A stretch of 64,000 nt of DNA, from NCBI GenBank assembly GCA_905221605.1, contig CAJNDS010002608.1, positions 44,017-108,016 on the forward strand, in the 5' to 3' direction. Below, one piece after another: positions 32,565-42,425 of the stretch; within the stretch, counting starts at the first letter, position 1; each line of letters starts with the position of its first letter. Source of the stretch: Symbiodinium natans. Taxonomy: Eukaryota; Sar; Dinophyceae; Suessiales; Symbiodiniaceae. The position numbers were made by a program, and so were the translations under genes. The notes beneath the pieces were generated by a model. The model searched no databases, was not told the origin of the DNA, and saw only the letters and a list, made by a program, of their open reading frames with translations.

Positions 32565-33680
32565 TTAGGTCACACTAGGAAGGAGAAGTGAAGCAGACCC
32601 CATCGCTTGTCTCTCACCCGCCGAATAATCTTGGAAATGCTGCAGCATGCTTCCACTGGTACCCACCGAAAGGCCAGGTGGTGGACCAGGTGTAGGATGG
32701 TTCTGTGGAACTCCTTGTTGAGCTTTCGCCACTTGCGCTACAGGATTGGTGGCCATTCGCTCTTCCATCCTTTCCAGCTGCAACCTGAGCGACCTTGCCT
32801 CATCCATGGCCTCCTCGGTTTTCCGTCGCTCATCTTGAATCTTTCCCATCATTCCAGTATACAGCTCATTCATTTGGAAAACTGTTGCTCCCTCAGCGGA
32901 GCCATCACCTTGGCCATACCCAGTGGTACGTGGCCTCAGCCAAGGATTCTCATGCATCGGACTCCAAGCCGTATGCACTTCCACTCGCCGTTGTTGGAAA
33001 AATTCGCCCAACCTTGAAAACCACATCGCTGCACGACTCGTACGAGCTGCCTCGGCGGTCCTCTGAAGGGCATTCGCTGCTGATGCCGGAGACTGAAGAG
33101 GTGAGGGTTGCAACCATGCTCTATCTGTAAGCCCAGATCCCATTGTCCACGGCGGTTCCATATCTGTTGCCCCCATTGTAGCAGACCTAGGCCCCAAGCC
33201 CATTCCACCAGACTGTAAAACCTCTCCAACTCCACTGCTCACATGCGATGACATTCCCACTGCTTCAACCCCAGACTGTGCATTCGCAGGCGCTGAACCA
33301 TGTGCACCGTTCATGAAAACTGCATCATTTCCAGGGGCGACACCAGGCCCATCAGCCACCGAAGTTGCACATGGGGCACGACCAGGCCCTGAATTCTCAG
33401 GCACTGATTGCACTCCAGTCTCAGGCGCTGATCTGTGACCATTCAAGGTTGCTGCAGCTGTACCCAACTGTTGCCCATCCTGTCTTCCATAATCAGGACC
33501 ATGATCTTCACCAGAGAGCCTTGGGCCGCTTGGGCTCATAACCTGCTGACGAGCAGCAGGTGAGCCAGCAGATTCAGCAACCATGGGGAATGCCATCGCT
33601 CGAATTTTCCGCTTCAGGCATGAGAGATCTGACAAATGCCCTCTGAATGTTCTGCTTCGCAGGGCCTGCTGTGCTGCCAT
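32565..33680 (-). CDS. Gag N-terminal ORF (371 codons)
   Basis: It starts MAAQQALRSRTFRGHLSDL at 33680 and runs to a stop at 32565, two bases from the start of the next ORF in another frame. Low-complexity Pro/Gly/Ser/Ala sequence dominates, with a predicted coiled coil around RRKTEEAMDEARSLRLQLER. It shares the motif GVPQNHPTPGP with the start of the following ORF, reflecting a local duplication at the frame break. It is probably the N-terminal gag region of the same element. Confidence 0.7.
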   Translation of the reverse strand: MAAQQALRSRTFRGHLSDLSCLKRKIRAMAFPMVAESAGSPAARQQVMSPSGPRLSGEDHGPDYGRQDGQQLGTAAATLNGHRSAPETGVQSVPENSGPGRAPCATSVADGPGVAPGNDAVFMNGAHGSAPANAQSGVEAVGMSSHVSSGVGEVLQSGGMGLGPRSATMGATDMEPPWTMGSGLTDRAWLQPSPLQSPASAANALQRTAEAARTSRAAMWFSRLGEFFQQRRVEVHTAWSPMHENPWLRPRTTGYGQGDGSAEGATVFQMNELYTGMMGKIQDERRKTEEAMDEARSLRLQLERMEERMATNPVAQVAKAQQGVPQNHPTPGPPPGLSVGTSGSMLQHFQDYSAGERQAMGSASLLLPSVT

Positions 33681-33765
33681 GCTACATGTTTGATTTGCAT
33701 GGCTTGCTGTGCTGCCACGCTATGTTTGATTTGCATGACTTGCTGTGCGGCCATGCGATGTACAT
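33655..33765 (+). repeat. Three imperfect ~35-bp direct repeats
   Basis: Copies of CTTGCTGTGCTGCCATGC..GTTTGATTTGCAT lie at the presumed 5' edge of the retroelement. They partly encode the first residues of gag (AAQQA). They may be leader or element-boundary repeats. Confidence 0.6.
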
Positions 33766-33888
33766 CGAGCCCTCACGCTCACATGAATTCAAGGTTGACA
33801 TGAGAAGGACTCTTCATCATGAGGGCTTTAGGGTTTGAGGTTTAAGGTACAAAAAGTATGAGCCCTAAACCCTTAACCCTATATAAAC

Positions 33889-34150
33889 CCCGGTGTGTGA
33901 CGCGAAAAACCACTTGTTCATTGGGTGACCATGAATAGTGATGACATCAGAGCAACAAGTTGGTTGGCAATGGTAGTAAAGGTGGAGGATGCGCTCCACT
34001 GGATCCGCAGGCACGAGGCCGGCTCCTTCTCCTTTGGCCGCTACCGGCCGCCGCCTCTGGTGCGTTAACCTCACGAAACTTCTGCAGCCAACGAAGAGAC
34101 TCTTTCGGCCGCTCGTCCCCGTTTTGTGGTCGGACTCCCTCGCTGCGCTG
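33889..34150 (-). CDS. Putative exon(s) upstream of the retroelement
   Basis: From 34069 (after GTGAG|G) to donor GTTTATATAG (33888) the frame reads GLVPADPVERILHLYYHCQP and DVITIHGHPMNKWFFASHTG. Just upstream (34150-34070) another frame reads RPKESLRWLQKFRE and ends at the same GAG|GT, so either an intron of ~40 bp or a frame change lies near 34069. Both pieces look coding. Function unknown. Confidence 0.45.
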
Positions 34151-34159
34151 GAGGCATCA

Positions 34160-35010
34160 TGGGAGCTGGCAGGATTCCATTTAGTGTTCAGTCCAAAGGC
34201 CTTAACCCAAGTAGCCCGAGTTCCTATAAAGCCCGAAAATCATAAAAATAGCCCTGCAAACCCTGGAAGTTCTAAAGATCCCATAGGCCTAAAACCCCGA
34301 CTATCCTGAAGCCTTGAAAGTTTAGCCCTAAGCCCTCAACCCCGATCCCTGAGTCCCAGAATGAATGGGGCGGCACCAGCGAACCCCCTACTTAGACCCT
34401 AAACCCAAACAGACCCCGAATCCCTATACCCTGAACGGCAAAACCCCAAAACCCCAAACCCTGAAACTCTTGGTGCACGGCGGGCGAGCGAGCCTAAAAC
34501 CCTAAGCCCTAAATACTCAAAGCCTAAACCATCAAACCCTAAACCCTAAAACCCTGAGCCTTATGAGTGGGCCCTTTATCTGGGCCACCAAACCCTGAAC
34601 CCAAAACTCTCCGTACGTGGACGTAAAACCGACCCTAAACCCGAAACCCTAAACCCGAAACCCTTTAGACCCAAGAAACTGTAGCTGCCAAGACGTGTTC
34701 AGCCTCCAGGTCCGCCGGCAGTGGCCGGTACAGCAGGAACGTTAACACCAGGGCGAGAATCCTGAGCGGTTTAGGGTTTAGGGCTTAGGGCTGAGGGCTT
34801 AGAGTGATTTAGTCTTGTGAATGGAAGCCAAGGGGCCATGGTACCCCCACCACCCCCCCTGTGGCGTGGTGGTGGGGCATAGGGTTAAGGGCTTTTAGGG
34901 TAGGGGCTGAGGTTTAGGCGTTTAGGGCTTTAGAGTTTTCTGGTAGGGTTGGATTTGGATTTTAAAGTGTTTGTTGAGGGATTTTAGGTCTTTAGGTTTT
35001 CGGGGTGTGT
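34160..35010. other. Telomere-like filler
   Basis: Dense degenerate CCCTAAA text (34240-34680) then TTTAGGG text (34765-35010), with a short GC-rich patch at 34690-34760. This is another convergent arrangement. No gene supported. Confidence 0.6.
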
Positions 35011-35019
35011 AGGATTTAC

Positions 35020-35183
35020 TTGCCTCCCTGAACTCGTAGTGCAAGCCCAGCGTCGCCGAGTGAAATTGAAAACTGAGCAGAGCTGAAATTTGCACATGCA
35101 TGACCTCAGTCAGCTGTCCCAACTTCCTGTGAGGGTCGCGGGCCCCTAAATCACGGAACGCCGCAGCCAGCATCACTCCATCC
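35020..35183 (-). CDS. Putative internal exon
   Basis: After GGTAG|G (35183) the frame with one leading base reads DGVMLAAAFRDLGARDPHRK, LGQLTEVMHVQISALLSFQF and HSATLGLHYEFREA. The border is either GC donor GGGAG|GCAAGT or GTAAAT four bases later. No domain recognised; the open run of 54 codons and good composition are the support. Confidence 0.5.
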
Positions 35184-36106
35184 CTACCCACAGAAAAAAG
35201 CAACACTTCGATTCATGCAACAAACATTCTTCTTGTGTTTCTCCGGCCATCAGCATGCTGCGATTTCGGATTCGAGGCGTCCTATTTATTGGGTTCTTGG
35301 GGAGCTTCACTAAACTATGATCCCTTTTGGGGATCCCATTGTACTACGGAGCCTCGTACATAGGGCACCCAAAAAGAGCCCATGATCTAGAGAATAGCCC
35401 TTTTAGGGCCTTAGGAATTCAGCCGAATGTGCCGAGGAGGGGCCCTGCATGTGCTAGGGGGTTTGGAGCTTTCCGGGTTGAGGCTTTTGTAGGAATCTAG
35501 GTTAAGGGCTCAAGGTGTCGGGGCTCTTGGACGTCCTGCTGGCTGCTGGACTGCTGCCTTTGCTGAGTGCCCTGCTTCCGCGTCCGTGGGGTTGTCCTCA
35601 GTCGAAGCTGAAACTGAGGAAGCTCCAAGTCCCCGGGGCCCTCCTTTAAAGACCCCAAACTTGGTATATTCCCGCTTATCTAACACCTTAAGCCCCCCAA
35701 CTGCCCCAAAGTCCTCACTGGTGCCGCCCTGGCTCATCCACGAAGAGGGGTGGGATGACGAAGGAAAGGGAGCCACCCACAAAGTTCATCAAGTTGGAGA
35801 TCATCGCCTGGGAATTCTGGGGTGTTGGGGGGCAACTTCGGAAGTGGAGGGTTCAAAGGACTACTCAGCTGGGGCTCCGGGATGTCCGACACTTTTGCAA
35901 GATGTCCGGAAAGTTGAGGCAGCAAAGGACTCTCAACCCAAACAGTATGGAACAGCTCCAAGGTCCCAGACTAGGAGCTTGGGGGAAGTTTGTGATCTAT
36001 GACACAAGGTGGGTGCACGGGAGTAAGATTCCTCTGATGGCAGCATGCCGGCGCAAGTACCCTGAACCTTCAACCCTAGACCCTATCACTAGCCACTGAG
36101 CCCTCA

Positions 36107-36250
36107 CCCTGCTTAATCCAAGCGAGTCGCTGCCGCTGGCCTCTCGCTCCTGAGTTGTAGAACGTGTGATAACGTTAGACCCACGGCGAGGGTGTAGGAC
36201 TTTGCAAGAGCTTGGGCTTGAAGTGCTTCTGGCGCTCATAAGGAGCTACA
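36107..36250 (-). CDS. Two short exon candidates
   Basis: Around 36250-36197 the frame YERQKHFKPKLLQ lies between CTGTAG and GTCCTACA. Around 36153-36107 ACTCAG|G opens EREASGSDSLGLSR before donor GTGAGG. Phases were not reconciled. Both have GC-rich third positions and sit on the same strand as neighbouring exons. ORFs on the plus strand at 35586-36099 are less convincing. Confidence 0.35.
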
Positions 36251-36453
36251 GGGCTTCATAGGTTTCTGTGGGTTGTGTGGCTTCGGGGTGTAGTTTTTTG
36301 TGTTCTCTGAAAACCCCAGGCCCCATCTCCTCTATTCATGCAGTCATGGATTTGTAAACCCTGAACATCGCAAAGCCCGAAGAACCCCTACAAATCCTAG
36401 AGCCCCTAGCGTCTAGAACGAGAGTTGGAGGGTTTACAGTTGAGGGTAGGAAC

Positions 36454-36751
36454 CATCATGAAGATTGATCTGAAAGGCAACGAGTCTTTGGCGGGGTAGG
36501 GCGGCGCCTCCTTCGACTTCATCTTCCAAAACCTACTAAAGACGCTCTGATAATACAGGGGCCTTAATAATTAGAATAGGGTTTTGGGGGGTTATTATAG
36601 TATATATTTCTATATAGGGACCATAAGGGAATATGATCAGTAAGAATTCCCACCCCCTATAAGACAACTTCGGCCGGACGTCGGAGGAAACCAGTCGGCA
36701 CCCATTTCGGAGGTGCAGTTCACCAGCAGCGGCTGGCCTCCATTCACACAT
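36454..36751 (-). CDS. Two exons joined in frame across an introner
   Basis: Exon 36751-36666 (ATG at 36751, perhaps the start or internal) reads MCEWRPAAAGELHLRNGCRL and VSSDVRPK, leaving two bases. Intron 36665-36563 (103 bp) is an introner copy with GT..AAG|G. Exon 36562-36454 continues LPLYYQSVFSRFWKMKSKEA and PPYPAKDSLPFRSIFMM up to donor GTTCCT. The second exon is strongly coding. The upstream flank is a nine-unit TTTAGGG array (plus strand), which on this strand reads CCCTAAA. Function unknown. Confidence 0.6.
36563..36665 (-). mobile_element. Introner element, copy 3 (103 bp)
   Basis: Minus strand starts GTCTTATAGGGGGTGGGAAT, has TATTCCCTTATGG inside, and ends AACCCTATTCTAATT then ATTAAG|G. 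Sub-terminal ATAGGG…CCCTAT form a short inverted repeat. CTAAT nine bases before the AG could serve as branch point. Confidence 0.75.
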
Positions 36752-36759
36752 CTCTTCCG

Positions 36760-36824
36760 GGTTTAGGGTTTAGGGTTTAGGGTTTAGGGTTTAGGGTTTA
36801 GGGTTTAGGGTTTAGGGTTTAGGG
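36760..36824 (+). repeat. TTTAGGG array, about nine units
   Basis: Clean array immediately upstream (minus-strand sense) of the 36751 exon. Confidence 0.95.
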
Positions 36825-37451
36825 CTGGGTGCAGGGTTTGGGGGGGAGATGGCAACAAGCAACGTTAGATTACCAGCGCGTGCTTTTGCAAGGCCCAGGC
36901 AATCTGGAATACATTGAGCCACTACCTGAAACGATACACAACAAAACCTAAGCCACCAAACCCTTCAAAACTCTAAGCCCTTAATCCTATAATAGCACAA
37001 AAGGTGTTGCAATCCAAATGCCCCTTTATAAGCATGATCTAAGGCTGCACCCGTTCGCACCTAGAGCGCACAGCCCCTGGCCGGCCAGCAGAAGCCTCGG
37101 GTTTAGTGACTCTGCTTGGAGGGAGATGATTTTGATTATGGTCATTATTACATTATCTTTCTGACAATTACTACTGGCCATCCAGTGTTCCGCATGTGTT
37201 ATTTGATGTTGCTACTATGCTGCCATATTGCTGATATGCTGCTGCTTTTCTTCGCTATTTGCTGTGAGCTGTTTGCTGTTCATGCCATATTACTTGCTAC
37301 TGGCTTCAACGTATGCTTTTTATCCTTGGACTGAGTTCTTAGAGCGCCAGCGGGTGGAGCGAAGCACGAGGCTTGGTCAAGCGGCCACATGACTTCAAAG
37401 CCCTAACCGCTCCGACGAAATCGTGTCCAAATCTCACGCGGTGCTCATGAC

Positions 37452-37517
37452 CCCATGGAGCCATGCGGCATGAACTCTGCGTTGTTGTAGAACGCTGGGA
37501 GCCAGCCGTCGGCGGGA
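37452..37517 (-). CDS. Putative internal exon
   Basis: Between CTCTGCAG|T and donor GTCATGAG the frame reads PADGWLPAFYNNAEFMPHGS then M, 21 codons with one leading and two trailing bases. Very coding-like (TTC TAC AAC AAC GCA GAG TTC). It may belong to the gene containing 36454-36751. A plus-strand ORF at 37556-37909 with LSVLVDEGPALGKFYVGKPA is a weaker candidate. Confidence 0.45.
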
Positions 37518-37879
37518 CTGCAGAGGTTCCAGACAAAGGCAGCTTCTAAATAATATTGTCATGCAGATTATGGTTGCAAGCTGCAGCCGAAGTTCCGAAT
37601 ACCCCCTACAGCAAAGCTAGGACACCTGAATTGTCCACCCGGACATCCAGCAACCCTGCGCCCCTGATGAGAAGCACACTCCCCCACTCGCACACCCCCC
37701 CCCACCCGTCGCCGAGCAGTTTGTCGGTGCTGGTGGACGAAGGGCCGGCCCTTGGCAAGTTCTACGTAGGAAAACCAGCTTCGGGGTGTGGCGAAAGATT
37801 GTGTGGATCTGGGCAGAGCCATTCCGAACAGCTTCTTGGAACCCTTAAACCCTACATGACCCTATCGCTAAACACCCCT

Positions 37880-38211
37880 CAACCCTGCGGAAGTCCCAAG
37901 GTTGCTTGAGGTTTGGGGGTCCCGAGCGCCCAACCACGAGTTGCAGCGGAGTGCACATCCTGCCAACACTGGAATCCAATGAACAAATTGTTTGGTGCCA
38001 GGTGCATTGATTGGAATGGGCAAGTTTCTATGAGCGCACTGTAGTTTTTTCGATAAAAACTCATGCTCAACCCCGACGGGCTTTTGCAAGCTTGCGGCTT
38101 GCTCTTGACCACAAGAGGGGCGGGTCTTTCTAGGGCCCTCCAAGGAAAATCGAGCTTTGACCCTTCGGCGCCTGCCGTGATGAGGACCGTGGCGAGCAGA
38201 AAGGTCCTCAT
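37880..38211 (-). CDS. Possible N-terminal exon of a secreted protein
   Basis: ATG at 38211 starts MRTFLLATVLITAGAEG, a textbook signal peptide, followed by SKLDFPWRALERPAPLVVKS and GLSMSFYRKNYSALIETCPF. The frame stays open to about 37880, where GGG|GTTGAGG could be a donor. Two other frames are also open here, so confidence is moderate. Function unknown. Confidence 0.4.
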
Positions 38212-38593
38212 GAGCAGGAGTCTTCGCAAAGGGCCGGTCTCCCATCGCAGGCAAAGTGGGAACGGGCAGAAGGGGGGGCCCTCAATCATTGAGACTTCGG
38301 GGGTGCGAATTCCAATTCGCCCCTTTAACTCTTCATTGCCTGACAATTTTTTCTGCTTGGTACGAGATAAAGTAGTTAGTTGAAGCCTGTTCTTTCCGGC
38401 CCAACCCAGAAAAAACTGAGAGCATAGACCCTCAGCTAGCCCCGGACCCCACGCACCAAACCACGCAAAACTCTCCAAGCCTGAAGCCTTACTAACGAAG
38501 CCCTATAACCCTACGAGGCCCCAGAAGCCCCCCCATCAGCCCTAACTAAGCCCCAAAACCCTGAAAGCAAAGAAGAAAGCTCTGAGACCCCAC

Positions 38594-38654
38594 GCCGCCG
38601 GCAGCCCACCGCGCCGACCAGAGGCCCGGTGACAAAGGCGCCGGGGACGTAAAC
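38594..38654 (-). CDS. Putative exon encoding a hydrophobic segment
   Basis: After TACGAAG|G the frame reads VYVPGAFVTGPLVGAVGCRR in phase 0 up to donor GTGGGG. It can follow the 38739-39005 exon in phase, giving a membrane-like protein. The bases just before it (EALVLYE in another frame) are also coding-like, so the left border could be wrong. Confidence 0.45.
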
Positions 38655-38738
38655 CTTCGTAGAGCACGAGGGCCTCTAGGGTTACCCTGCTACCCTAATA
38701 TCCCCAAGGCCCCAAACCCTCAATTAAATGAAAGGGCT

Positions 38739-39005
38739 TTAAATCGTTTCAGTCTTTGCGCGTCGGCTTCTGCAAGGGTCCGTATGCCAACCCCTTACTG
38801 TGGGAGCCTGAATGATTAGAACAGGGGGTTAAGAGTTTTTTTTAGTATACATGTAAAGACATGATAAGGGAATATTAATAGAGTAATTATTCCGACCCCT
38901 TACGGTAGTAGTTAAACCCAAGAACTCGGGGCATCCAAAGCACTAAGGAGCAGTAGCCGATATTTCAGCCGAGGGGCGAGAGCATAGAGAATGCAGAGCA
39001 TGTTC
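38739..39005 (-). CDS. Two exons joined across an introner
   Basis: Exon 39005-38918 follows CCCCCAG|G and reads NMLCILYALAPRLKYRLLLL then SALDAPSSW, ending on a full codon at donor GTTTAA. Intron 38917-38808 (110 bp) is an introner copy ending CATTCAG|G. The following frame reads APTVRGWHTDPCRSRRAKTE then TI-stop (38739-38741). Alternatively only APT is exon, because GTAAGG follows it and the 38594-38654 exon is in phase. Hydrophobic first exon. Family unknown. Confidence 0.55.
38808..38917 (-). mobile_element. Introner element, copy 4 (110 bp)
   Basis: Minus strand starts GTTTAACTACTACCGTAAGG, includes GGGGTCGGAATAATTACT and TATTCCCTTATC, and ends CTGTTCTAATCATTCAG|G. It shares blocks and order with copies 1-3. 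Confidence 0.7.
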
Positions 39006-39038
39006 CTGGGGGAGCATGCAGACAACAGCGCAGGAGCT

Positions 39039-39085
39039 TAGGGTTTAGGGTTTAGGGTTTAGGGTTTCAGGGTTCAGGGTTTAGG
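39039..39085 (+). repeat. TTTAGGG run
   Basis: Five units followed by diverged ones, lying upstream (minus sense) of the 39005 exon. Its CCCTAAA text on that strand precedes the acceptor by ~40 bp. Confidence 0.85.
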
Positions 39086-39767
39086 GCAAAGAAGCATCGA
39101 TTCTGGTGACGTGCGAAACAGCTTCGTGAGATGGACCTCCCGAGCCTTCAGCGCCCTGTGCAGTTTCGGGAGGCACCCCCGTATACGCTCGTATGTGCAG
39201 AGGTGAGATTCAATCCATCTCTTCTTTCTAGCATTCTGTTCTCCGAGCATGAAAAATTTCACGGGGCGGACCGGAGCACCAGGGCACCCCAACAGTGGGA
39301 AGTTTAGTGTTCCGATGGTTTTCGTAGCTCGTGATGTCCCGCTCTTTCTCCCTCCTCCTTACTCGCTCGTGTGCGCGACTATACTCTATTGTATACGGCA
39401 GCAACAAGCAATGGAAGATGCCAATGTGTGCCAAGGCTCATAGCCGGCTCGTCCACATGGAAGGCGTGCATGCTTTGACCTCAGCGGACCCTGTGAGGCG
39501 AACGTCCTGACTTCAGCCTCAAACCGGCATTTTCGCCCTGCAAGGAGACTGCACGCGGGATTGGGTTTTGGGTTTGGGTTTACGGGTAGGGGTTTCGGGG
39601 GTTTAGGGATTGCCCGAACCCCATAATTTAGGTTTAGGGTTTCCCAAGCCCTCAACCCTAAAAGGCCCTAGGTGTTTGGGTTTAGTCTTCAAGGGGTTGT
39701 GGGGTTAGGGTAGACCGAAGCTCAAAACCCTAAACCCTTTAGCCTTAACCGTAACCCTAAATGAGGT

Positions 39768-40010
39768 TTAAAGTTTAGGTGGGCTTTTGGGTGTCACTGG
39801 GTGGGGTCTAGGGCATTCGACACCATGATTCGACCGGAGAGCTTCTTGTCCAGCTCGGGAGACCTGCAAGAGCTGGATGTCCACCGACGAAGCGTCTGTG
39901 CAGTTGAGGCGGATCCTCGTGACTTCGATCTGCAACGCCGTGAAACCATCGTGTTTCCTGACATTGCTAGCAGTACCCACTGCTAAAAGGAAGGTGTGTG
40001 AGCTCCGCAT
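39768..40010 (-). CDS. ORF of uncertain status
   Basis: Minus frame with TFLLAVGTASNVRKHDGFTA and LQIEVTRIRLNCTDASSVDI then QLLQVSRAGQEALR. It continues downstream into TTTAGGG text. Upstream DNA to 40290 has further open frames (VDGGLGIGAQAIAGYFKVPL) in another phase. Probable exons, but borders were not resolved. Confidence 0.35.
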   Translation of the reverse strand: MRSSHTFLLAVGTASNVRKHDGFTALQIEVTRIRLNCTDASSVDIQLLQVSRAGQEALRSNHGVECPRPHPVTPKSPPKL

Positions 40011-40299
40011 TGCCGTGGTCAGCTGCGAGGGTCCGTGCCGTGTTGCCGTTCAGTGCCAAGCCAACAAATCCCTAGTAGCGCCAGTGGCCAGCAGGAAACG
40101 ATAGGGGAACCTTGAAATAGCCCGCGATGGCTTGTGCCCCAATGCCCAAACCTCCATCGACCATCAGAAGACTTTGCCGAGCCGCGGAGGATCGGGACAA
40201 AGGTGTACTGAGGAACATAGCCTCGGTGGTTGAGGAATCTGTGGGATCTCGGGTCGCTTGACAAAGACACAACTTCGTAGCCAGATGCCATCGCTGACT

Positions 40300-41080
40300 T
40301 CTAGCTTCTACAAGGGCACTTTGAGATTAGCAAGGACCCGTTTGGGAGGACTTCCAATTCCGCGCACTCCCCCAAACCCTAAACCGTAAACAGGGTTCTC
40401 ACTGAGGGCTCGGGCTCCGCAGGGTTGGGTCCTAACCCTGGTGATCTGGAAACAGTTGTTGCCTTGACATCACCAGTTCAGTAGCCCTGTCCCCCGAACA
40501 AGCCCACAAAAAGGGCACAGGTCTAGATAAGAATTATCTCATGTCAGGGGGCTACTTGGGGAGGTTGAACGGGTGCACCGGACACGAGATCCCCAGAGCT
40601 GAGAAGAAGTGATTGGGCGAACAGCCCTGAGCCCTAAACCCAAAAACCCTCAAGCCTCAACCCTAAACCCCAAACCCAAGGTTAGACCCTAAACCCCCAC
40701 ACTACAAGTTCCAGGGCTTTCAGGCATGCTGCGAATTCTGGTGCAGACAAGCCGCTGATGCAAATGTCCAGGCTCAGCACGGCTAAAGCCACCTCAGGTT
40801 TAGGGACCCCACCTGCGACCGTATGTTCACCTACTCTCCTTAAAAAGTTTAATCCTCAAAACCCCCCCCCCCCCCCCAAAAAAAAAAAAAAAAAACCTGA
40901 AGGCCCTTCAATCCTTCAACACGTCTCATCGCTCAGAGGCCTGGCCGCGAGCCCCCCCTCCAACAAAAACCCGAAACCCCTGCGACCCTAAGACCCTAGA
41001 ACCCTAAAACCCTACAACCCTGAAACCCTAGAGTCCTAAAGCCCTAAAAGCCTAAAAAGCCCTAGAACCCTAACACCCAA
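40300..41080. other. Filler, no gene supported
   Basis: Degenerate CCCTAAA text (40370-40390, 40620-40700, 40970-41080), a poly-C plus poly-A pair (about 40861-40895) and mixed DNA. Confidence 0.5.
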
Positions 41081-41085
41081 AAAAC

Positions 41086-41395
41086 CCTCTGCTGGCCACC
41101 GCGCGGCCCAGCGCCAGGGCGCTGCCTGGGGCGGCACGGTGTCGCGAGCCTTGCGCATGGGCGGCTCTCGAAAAGGTGTCCCCTTCTTGTGGGTACTTCA
41201 GTTTAGGGTTAAGGTTTAGGGTTTAGGGTTTAGGGTTTAGGGTTTAGGGTTTAGGGTTTAGGGTTTAGGGTTTAGGGTTCAGGGTTTAGCGTTTGGGGCG
41301 GGGGGGGTGATCATCGGGGAATGCTGTTGGTCCCTGTTCGTCAGTATTCCGACCCCTATACTCCCCTCAATAGAGCTGGTGGCGGCCATTTCCAT
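41086..41395 (-). CDS. Gene 5' end with a telomere-repeat intron
   Basis: ATG at 41393-41395 (context AAAAATGG) begins MEMAATSSIEG; after 34 bases the donor GTATAGGGG starts intron 41361-41183 (179 bp). The intron is a decayed introner head followed by a CCCTAAA array. The acceptor AAGAAG|G (41182) resumes in frame with DTFSRAAHAQGSRHRAAPGS and ALALGRAVASRG, ending at donor GTTTTTTGG (41085). The first ~40 residues are rich in Ala, Arg and Ser and poor in acids after the start, as in an organelle-targeting peptide. The mature part lies in undetected exons. Confidence 0.55.
41206..41289 (+). repeat. TTTAGGG array within an intron
   Basis: About 10-11 TTTAGGG units with minor variants occupying the 3' half of the 41183-41361 intron. 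Confidence 0.9.
41290..41361 (-). mobile_element. Decayed introner, copy 5
   Basis: Minus strand starts GTATAGGGGTCGGAATACTG as in the intact family, has a degenerate middle (AGCATTCCCCGATG) and loses the expected CTAATYATTNAG end, being replaced by CCCTAAA repeats. Confidence 0.6.
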
Positions 41396-42241
41396 TTTTC
41401 TAATCATGCACCACCCGTAGCACCCAAACCATAACAACCTATACCCTCAACCTTCAACCCACCGAAAGACCCCTAGGATGAAAACCATACTACGGAACCA
41501 CGCATAACCCCATAGACAATAGCATACTCACTCCCATAGCAGCCCCACCTGATAGACAACCCGCTAGTAGCAACCCGAAACCCCTAACCGTAGAACATGG
41601 AAATGGTCTTCTCATCTGTAATAGGAATAAGGTTTAGGTATAAGGTAGTAAAATACGAAGCAAGAACATTTTTTTGTTGAAGGCTTACTTTTTCGGATTG
41701 ATTAGATCGCCATATTCCTCTTCAATGTCCTTACTACTTTTGTTCATCCACACTCCATACATCAACACCATTGTCTACTGGTATAGCCCTCCTGCAGTTT
41801 ATGACAATGGGATTGTAGCGCTAACTCCTTTGTGCAAGTGTATCCGTTTCTTAAGGCAACGGTCGGAAACAGTTGAGCCATCTAATTCCTTCTCGTTTTC
41901 GTCGTATCCGGTGATGTTGTTCATGTTGCCTCCCTTTTGTTTTTGATAATGCGACACTTCCTGAAGATTCTCGAAGGCAAAAGTTTTTGATGGAAGTTCT
42001 GCATAGAGGCCCAGGGGCCTTCATTTGAAGCATGTGTTCTTGACGACTCTCCGCACCCAATACATACAATCGCCAATGCTTATAAATAAGGAACCAGAAC
42101 TACACTATACCCAAGTTCTTTTTGGATAATTGGCCTTACCAGCTCCCCAGACACGCTATGTACGCCCTACGTAAGGCTCAAGCAGTCGGGCACGTTGGGG
42201 TCCATTTGCAGTAGCCTGGGCACGGTGGGGCGCCGGGGTGC

Positions 42242-42425
42242 TTAGGAAGGGCATGAAGGGACTGAGATGATCTTCGAACCAACTTCAATGACACCATCCC
42301 ACAGCTCATTTGGCCCGACTCTGGACATATTCATGTTACGGTACAAGTTTACTTCACATGCCCAGGGGCACGTCCGCAAGAAGAGCAGCCGGAAGCTACG
42401 CGCAAGGCTCATCAACGTCCCGTCA
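42242..42425 (-). CDS. Putative C-terminal exon
   Basis: The frame reads LMSLARSFRLLFLRTCPWAC, EVNLYRNMNMSRVGPNELWD and GVIEVGSKIISVPSCPS before a stop at 42242. Protein-like, with no domain recognised. The acceptor is probably near 42425-42440 but several AGs are possible. Confidence 0.45.

Larger units (their letters stand above)
28772..33680 (-). mobile_element. Truncated Ty1/copia-like retrotransposon
   Basis: Order on the minus strand is gag with two zinc fingers, aspartic protease and integrase, and the element ends in (TAC)n at 28771. Reverse transcriptase and RNase H, which follow integrase in copia elements, are absent. No LTR pair was found by eye. Frameshifts at about 32565, 29572 and 29541 break the polyprotein. 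The protease motif DSGATHALRP and long gag-to-integrase spacing resemble copia elements of dinoflagellates. It is a non-autonomous relic. Confidence 0.85.

Noticed and set aside
28984-33130. Plus-strand ORFs of 60-207 codons opposite the retroelement
   Set aside because: They are antisense shadows of gag-pol; the minus-strand frames carry the zinc fingers, protease and integrase motifs.
33660-33840. Long terminal repeat of the copia element
   Set aside because: No matching sequence was found at the other end, which is lost in (TAC)n; the short direct repeats at 33655-33765 are too small and tandem.
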